A stretch of DNA of 64,000 nt, from assembly GCF_003205575.1 (NCBI RefSeq), contig NZ_PYBW01000038.1, positions 1 to 64,000 on the forward strand, written 5' to 3'. Both the position numbers and the translations under genes were made by a program. This stretch comes from Streptomyces tateyamensis. GTDB taxonomy: Bacteria > Actinomycetota > Actinomycetes > Streptomycetales > Streptomycetaceae. The notes below the pieces were generated by a model. That model was not told the origin of the DNA, did not search any database, and saw only the letters and a program-made list of their open reading frames with translations. Positions 59,991-64,000 of this stretch are shown here, piece after piece. Within the stretch, counting starts at the first letter, position 1. Every line of letters starts with the position of its first letter.

Positions 59991-61187
59991 ATGACCCTCG
60001 CCGAGTTGCCGGCCTTCCCGCTCTCCCGTCGCGGCGACGTGCTGCCGCCGGAGGCCGAAGCGCTGTGCGCCGAGCAGCCGATCACCAAGGTCCGCACCAT
60101 GACCGGGGACGAGGCCTGGCTGGTGAGCAACTACGCGCTGGCCAAGCAGGTGCTGGAGGACCAGCGGTTCAGCCTCAAGGACACCGCCAAGCCGGGCGTG
60201 CCGCGCCAGTACGCGCTGACCATCCCGCCCGAGGTGGTCAACAACATGGGCAACATCAACAGCGCCGGGCTGCGCACCGCCGTGATGAAGACCCTCTCGC
60301 CGCGCGCCGACCGGGAGTTGGCCGGCTGGCTGGAGGTGCAGGCGCACCGGCTGCTGGACCGGATCGAGGCCGACGGCGGCCCGGCCGAGCTGCGCGACGC
60401 CTTCACCGAGCCGTACTCGGCCGCGCTGCACTGCCGGCTGCTCGGCCTGCCCACCGACGACTGGCGGCGGCTGATGTCCGGCATCGACGTGGCCTTCCTG
60501 ACCAGCCCGCGCCCGTTCGAGGGGTCGAGCCCCAACTGGTACAAGGACCTCGGCTACATGCGGGAGAAGCTGGGCGCCGAGCCGGCGCCGACCGAGGGGC
60601 TGCTGGGCCGGTTCGCCGAGCTGCGCCGCTCGCCGGACGCCTCGGACCAGGTGAGCGACGAGCTGCTGGCTACCGTGGCGCTCTCGCTGTTCGGCGCCGG
60701 TGCGGTCTCCACCTCGGCCTTCCTGCTGCATGCCGTCATCATGCTGGCCCGGGAGCCGGAGCTGGCCGAGCGGCTGCGCGCCGAACCGGCGGTGATCGGC
60801 CGGGCGGTGGACGAGATGCTGCGGGTCAACCTGTCGATCGGCGACGCGCTGCCGCGGATCGCGCTGGCGGACGTGCGGGTGGGCGAGCAGCTGGTGCAGG
60901 CCGGCGAGCTGGTGCTGGTGCTGATCGAGGGGGCCAACCACGACCCGGCGGTGTTCCCGAACCCGGAGCGGATCGACTTCGACCGGCCGAGCAACCCGCA
61001 CCTGGCCTTCGGCGCGGGCCAGCACTTCTGCCCGGCCTCGGCGCTGGGCCGCACCCACGCGGAGATCGCGCTGACCGCCCTGGTCCAGCGGCTGCCCGGG
61101 CTTCGGCTGGCGATCCCGGTCGAGCAGCTGGCCTGGCGGCCCGGGTTCATCAAGCGGCTGCCGGAGCGGCTGCCGGTGCTCTGGTAG
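59991..61187 (+). CDS. Cytochrome P450 of the CYP121 (mycocyclosin synthase) type
   Basis: 398 aa from the ATG at 59991 (AAGGAG upstream; M. tuberculosis CYP121 is 396). Long stretches agree with CYP121: PEVVNNMGNI, VSDELLATVALSLFGAGAVS, GELVLVLIEGAN, the haem loop AFGAGQHFCPASALGR with Cys347, and the terminal PERLPVLW. CYP121 active-site Asn, Trp (NWYKD) and the I-helix Ala and Ser (GAGAVST) are kept. But CYP121 Gln385-Arg386, which contact cyclo-Tyr-Tyr, are Ile387-Lys388 here (GFIKRLPER). It should couple or oxidise the diketopiperazine from the CDPS; the exact reaction may differ from mycocyclosin formation. Confidence 0.92.
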   Translation: MTLAELPAFPLSRRGDVLPPEAEALCAEQPITKVRTMTGDEAWLVSNYALAKQVLEDQRFSLKDTAKPGVPRQYALTIPPEVVNNMGNINSAGLRTAVMKTLSPRADRELAGWLEVQAHRLLDRIEADGGPAELRDAFTEPYSAALHCRLLGLPTDDWRRLMSGIDVAFLTSPRPFEGSSPNWYKDLGYMREKLGAEPAPTEGLLGRFAELRRSPDASDQVSDELLATVALSLFGAGAVSTSAFLLHAVIMLAREPELAERLRAEPAVIGRAVDEMLRVNLSIGDALPRIALADVRVGEQLVQAGELVLVLIEGANHDPAVFPNPERIDFDRPSNPHLAFGAGQHFCPASALGRTHAEIALTALVQRLPGLRLAIPVEQLAWRPGFIKRLPERLPVLW

Positions 61188-61230
61188 GCGTCCGGCACGT
61201 CCGGGTCGTGGTCCCTGGCCCTGTCCCGGC

Positions 61231-61323
61231 CCTGGCACGGGCCGTGCCCTGGTCCAGGTCCTGGCACGGGCCCTGCCCTGGTCCAGGTCCAGGTCCTGGC
61301 GCGGGCCCTGCCCTAGTCCAGGC
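61231..61323. repeat. 29-bp tandem repeat, three units
   Basis: The unit CCTGGCACGGGCCCTGCCC followed by TGGTCCAGGT occurs at 61231-61259, 61260-61288 and, after a 6-bp insert, 61295-61323. The last unit runs into the 3' end of the phosphatase-like gene, whose final codons (LDYGQDLGLD) are encoded by related sequence. Probably slippage-generated. Confidence 0.8.
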
Positions 61324-62143
61324 CCAGGTCCTGGCCGTAGTCCAGGCCCAGCAGGATGTTCCGGGTCCGCTCCCACACCTGCGGGTCGGCGGCCACCAGC
61401 AGCCCGTCCTCCCCGCCGGGCGGGTCCGCCCGGTAGGGGGAGCCGTCCAGGCGGGCCGAGACCCCGCCGGTCTCGCGGACCAGCAGCGACCCGGGCGCGT
61501 GGTCCCAGGGCAGAGTGCGCCAGTACAGCAGGAACTCCAGCCCGCCGTCGGCGACCTGCGGGTACTCCATCCCGGCCGAGCGGCGGCCCTCCGTCAGCTC
61601 GCCGAACGGCGGCGTGCGGCGGTGCAGGCCGGGGAACAGGCCGGGCTTGCGCAGGTAGCGCTTGATCGAGCCGCGCCACTGCGCGGGCTGCGCGGCGGCC
61701 GGCGGGCGGGTCAGCCGCCGGCCGTCCCGCCAGGCGCCGGCGCCCAGCTCGGCCGCGTAGGAGGTGCGGGTCATCGGCTGCCAGATCCAGGCGGCCACCG
61801 CCTCGCCGTCGCGGATCAGCGAGGCCATCACGGCGAAGTCGGGCCGGCCGGCCACGAAGTTGGCGGTGCCGTCCACCGGGTCGACCAGCCAGCAGGCGGG
61901 CTCGTTGTGCAGGGCCCGGGCCAGCGCCGGGTCGGCGGCCACCGCCTCCTCGCCGACCACCGGGAGCGGCAGCAGTTCGCGCAGCCGGCGGGAGATGATC
62001 CGCTCCGCGTCCCGGTCGGCCACGGTGACCACGTCGCCGGGGGCCTTCTCCATCACGTCACCCGCCGCGAGCGCGCGGAACCGCGGCTCGACGGCCTCGG
62101 CAGACGCCTCGGTGAGGATCTCGGCCACCTTCTCCATGAGCAC
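61313..62143 (-). CDS. Inositol-monophosphatase-family phosphatase
   Basis: 276 aa from a GTG (62143) with GGGAG upstream; ATG 62137 is an alternative. Metal-binding motifs: PVVGEEAVA, CWLVDPVDGTANFVAG and LPWDHAPGSLLVRETGG. Members act on inositol phosphate, histidinol phosphate or PAP; nothing here decides. The extreme C-terminus is shaped by the 29-bp repeat. Convergent with the P450 gene. Confidence 0.87.
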   Translation of the reverse strand: MLMEKVAEILTEASAEAVEPRFRALAAGDVMEKAPGDVVTVADRDAERIISRRLRELLPLPVVGEEAVAADPALARALHNEPACWLVDPVDGTANFVAGRPDFAVMASLIRDGEAVAAWIWQPMTRTSYAAELGAGAWRDGRRLTRPPAAAQPAQWRGSIKRYLRKPGLFPGLHRRTPPFGELTEGRRSAGMEYPQVADGGLEFLLYWRTLPWDHAPGSLLVRETGGVSARLDGSPYRADPPGGEDGLLVAADPQVWERTRNILLGLDYGQDLGLD

Positions 62144-62239
62144 GCGGATGCACTCCCTTCGCTCGGCTACCACTCTCCCACGTCCACCGCGACGGGACCT
62201 GCGGCGACCTGGTCGAGTAGCGCCCGTACCCGGGGCCCC

Positions 62240-63007
62240 TCAGTGCTGGCGGCGCTGCTGGAGCAGGCCCTCGTACTCGGCGCGCACCCGGCGGTCCAGG
62301 GCCAGGCCGAACTGGGCGTCGGCGACCGTGCGGGCCAGCGGGCGGATCCGGTGCAGCTGCTCCGTCAGGTGGGCGGCCTCGCCCGGTGGGAGCGGGGAGT
62401 CCGTGTGCAGGGCGCCGAGCAGCTGATCGCGGATCAGGGCGACGAAGACCTCGGCCACCGCGTCCGCGTGCTCCTGCGCCTTGCGGCTGGCGTCCAGCAC
62501 GGCCGCCAGCGGCACGCCCTCGGCGAGCAGTGCCACGGTGGCGTCCAGCAGCCGCTTGGAGACGTGGGTGATCCCCTCGTCCGTCGCCGTGATGTAGCCC
62601 TGGGCCAGCGACTCGACGGTGTTGGCCTCGGTCAGCTGGTCGCCGAAGGCCGTCGCCAGTTCGGCCCAGTCGAGCCGGACCGGGGTCTCGTCCGACCAGG
62701 GCGAGGTGATCGCCTGCTCCAGGCCGATCAGCTCGGCCACGTCCTGGCCGCTCTCGCCGGCCCCGATCAGCTCGGCGATCCCGCCCAAGGTGTGCCCGCG
62801 TTCCAGCAGTTCGCCGATCAGCCGCAGCCGGGCCAGGTGCGCCGGGCCGTACCAGGCGATCCGGCCCTCCTTGCGCGGCGGCGGCAGCAGCTTCCGCTCG
62901 CGGTAGAAGCGCAGGGTGCGGGTGGTGATGCCGGCGGCCGCGGCGAGTTCCTCCACCCGGTACTCGCGGGCCGGCTCGTCCGGGGCTCCGTCGTCGATCT
63001 GCGCCAC
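62240..63007 (-). CDS. MerR-family regulator
   Basis: 255 aa from the GTG at 63007; longer in-frame starts exist but run across the promoter palindrome. The HTH is YRVEELAAAAGITTRTLRFY then RERKLLPPPRKEGRIAWYG, followed by helical LIGELLERGHTLGGIAELIG. The long C-terminal effector domain carries no Cys cluster, so it is a small-molecule rather than metal sensor. Likely controls the divergent monooxygenase. Confidence 0.85.
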   Translation of the reverse strand: MAQIDDGAPDEPAREYRVEELAAAAGITTRTLRFYRERKLLPPPRKEGRIAWYGPAHLARLRLIGELLERGHTLGGIAELIGAGESGQDVAELIGLEQAITSPWSDETPVRLDWAELATAFGDQLTEANTVESLAQGYITATDEGITHVSKRLLDATVALLAEGVPLAAVLDASRKAQEHADAVAEVFVALIRDQLLGALHTDSPLPPGEAAHLTEQLHRIRPLARTVADAQFGLALDRRVRAEYEGLLQQRRQH

Positions 63008-63086
63008 GCGGTCAGCATAGGGCGCGGCGCCCGCCAAGTTCGCCACTCCCGCCCCCTTACTAGAACCAGTGTCAACAGATACTCTA

Positions 63087-63118
63087 CCGACCATGCCAGT
63101 GATTACTGGCATGGTCGG
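63087..63118. promoter_or_regulatory. Perfect 14-bp-arm palindrome between merR and monooxygenase
   Basis: CCGACCATGCCAGT at 63087-63100, GATT, then the exact complement at 63105-63118. It lies about 80 bp from the merR start and 66 bp from the monooxygenase start. MerR sites usually sit between -35 and -10 with 18-19-bp spacing; this could also be a TetR/other operator. A pair of divergent genes around a long palindrome argues for shared control. Confidence 0.7.
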
Positions 63119-63183
63119 ACTCCTTTACGCTCACCCCCGAGCCCCACCCTCCCGGCTCGCGCGCACCAGGAAGGATCCCGCGG

Positions 63184-64000
63184 ATGGCAGAGCCAACCCC
63201 CACCCCGCGCAGCACCACCCAGACCGAGGTCCCGCACCTGCGGGTGGCCGTGATCGGCTCCGGCTTCGGCGGGATCGGAGCGGGCGTGCGCCTGCGCCGG
63301 GCCGGGATCACCGACTTCGTGATCCTGGAGCGGGCCGACTCGGTCGGCGGCACCTGGCGCGACAACAGCTACCCGGGCTGCGCCTGCGACGTGCCCTCGC
63401 ACCTCTACTCCTTCTCCTTCGCGCTCAACCCCGACTGGCCGCGCAGCTTCTCCGGCCACAGCGAGATCCGCGCCTACCTGGAGCGCGTCACCGACACCTA
63501 CGGCCTCCGCCCCCACCTGCGGCTGAACCACCAGGTCACCGAGACGCGCTGGGAGGAGGAGCGGACCCGCTGGCGGATCACCACCAACCGCGGCGAGTTC
63601 ACCGCCGACGCCGTGGTCTCCGCCACCGGCCCGCTCTCCGACCCGGCCGTCCCCGACGTCCCGGGCCTGGCCGACTTCCCCGGCAAGGTCTTCCACTCCT
63701 CGCGCTGGGACCATGACTACGACCTGGCCGGCAAGCGGGTCGCGGTGGTGGGCACCGGCGCCTCGGCGATCCAGATCATCCCCGCGATCCAGCCCAAGGT
63801 CGGCCGGCTGACGGTCTTCCAGCGCACCCCCGCCTGGGTGCTGCCGAAGGCCGACCGGCAGATCAGCGGGCTGGAGAAGGCGGTGCACCGGGCCGTCCCG
63901 GCCACCACCGCGCTGCGCCGCGCCGTCCTGTTCGCCGTCCGCGAGCTGCAGGTGGACGCCTTCGTGCGCCGTCCCGGGGCGCTGCGCCTGGTGCAGAAGG
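63184..64000 (+). CDS. Flavin-binding monooxygenase (Baeyer-Villiger type), partial
   Basis: ATG with AAGGA upstream; 272 codons to the window edge with no stop, so the C-terminus is missing. FAD site RVAVIGSGFGGIGAGVRLRR, then DSVGGTWRDNSYPGCACDVP typical of BVMOs, NADP site RVAVVGTGASAIQIIPAIQP. The FxGxxxHxxxW fingerprint reads FPGKVFHSSRWDHD. Oxidises ketones or sulfides; substrate unknown. Probably regulated by the divergent MerR. Confidence 0.88.
   Translation, partial: MAEPTPTPRSTTQTEVPHLRVAVIGSGFGGIGAGVRLRRAGITDFVILERADSVGGTWRDNSYPGCACDVPSHLYSFSFALNPDWPRSFSGHSEIRAYLERVTDTYGLRPHLRLNHQVTETRWEEERTRWRITTNRGEFTADAVVSATGPLSDPAVPDVPGLADFPGKVFHSSRWDHDYDLAGKRVAVVGTGASAIQIIPAIQPKVGRLTVFQRTPAWVLPKADRQISGLEKAVHRAVPATTALRRAVLFAVRELQVDAFVRRPGALRLVQK

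Noticed and set aside
60065..63253. 1062-codon plus-strand open frame
   Set aside because: Out-of-frame shadow of the P450, then antisense of the phosphatase and merR genes.

Overview
The window is very GC-rich, high-coding-density DNA with Streptomyces-type promoters and start codons (many GTG starts, GTGA/ATGA overlaps, several leaderless genes). It carries an ergothioneine operon, a DasR-type chitinase promoter, a DmdR/IdeR iron box and many secreted enzymes with their own signal peptides. It is best read as a chromosomal segment of a Streptomycetaceae species (Streptomyces, Kitasatospora or a relative). No rRNA, complete tRNA, CRISPR array, insertion sequence or phage gene was recognised.

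Layout. 0-6.3 kb: a secreted phosphoesterase with a carbohydrate-binding-like tail, then egtA-egtB-egtC-egtD (minus strand). 6.4-8.8 kb: TetR regulator and DHA2 drug exporter behind a doubled operator. 8.9-18.8 kb: an unusual nucleotidyltransferase-like/S66 peptidase fusion, a methyltransferase, a large secreted protein that may be an Agd3-like polysaccharide deacetylase, an FAD-linked oxidase, an SDR enzyme, and a GH18 chitinase under a DasR-like site. 19-24.2 kb: a methyltransferase remnant, a secreted SLT-type muralytic protein with a long 5' leader, and a four-gene glycine betaine/choline-type ABC importer. 24.4-26.8 kb: cysteine dioxygenase and rhodanese behind a leaderless Cys-containing leader peptide, a small protein with a RHIM/BASS-like C-terminus, and two small exported proteins. 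27-31.3 kb: OmpR-type two-component system and an S53 peptidase whose tail is nearly identical to that of the first gene.

31.8-39.2 kb: aldo/keto reductase plus TetR with a perfect 16-bp-arm operator across the promoter, a GH59 galactocerebrosidase-like enzyme with a ricin-type lectin, a ferredoxin-like/CDGSH-like protein, and an M20 peptidase coupled to an Arg-rich small ORF. 39.3-43.1 kb: paaABCDE, the phenylacetyl-CoA epoxidase operon, behind a TetR-type palindrome. 43-54.9 kb: a flavoprotein, YbjQ, PTH2, a divergent MFS/ArsR pair in which both genes have lost their 5' halves, the molybdate importer modABC, an RNA ligase, and several leaderless genes.

55.6-61.2 kb is the most interesting part. 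An iron box drives diaminobutyrate aminotransferase and decarboxylase genes (a 1,3-diaminopropane module, without the rest of a siderophore pathway). These are followed by a good promoter, a 47-residue unrecognised small ORF, a cyclodipeptide synthase of the NYH class, and a P450 that matches M. tuberculosis CYP121 (mycocyclosin synthase) along nearly its whole length as recalled, but differs at the two substrate-contacting residues near its C-terminus. The window ends with an inositol-monophosphatase-like gene, a MerR regulator and a flavin monooxygenase cut by the window edge; a perfect 14-bp-arm palindrome lies between the last two.
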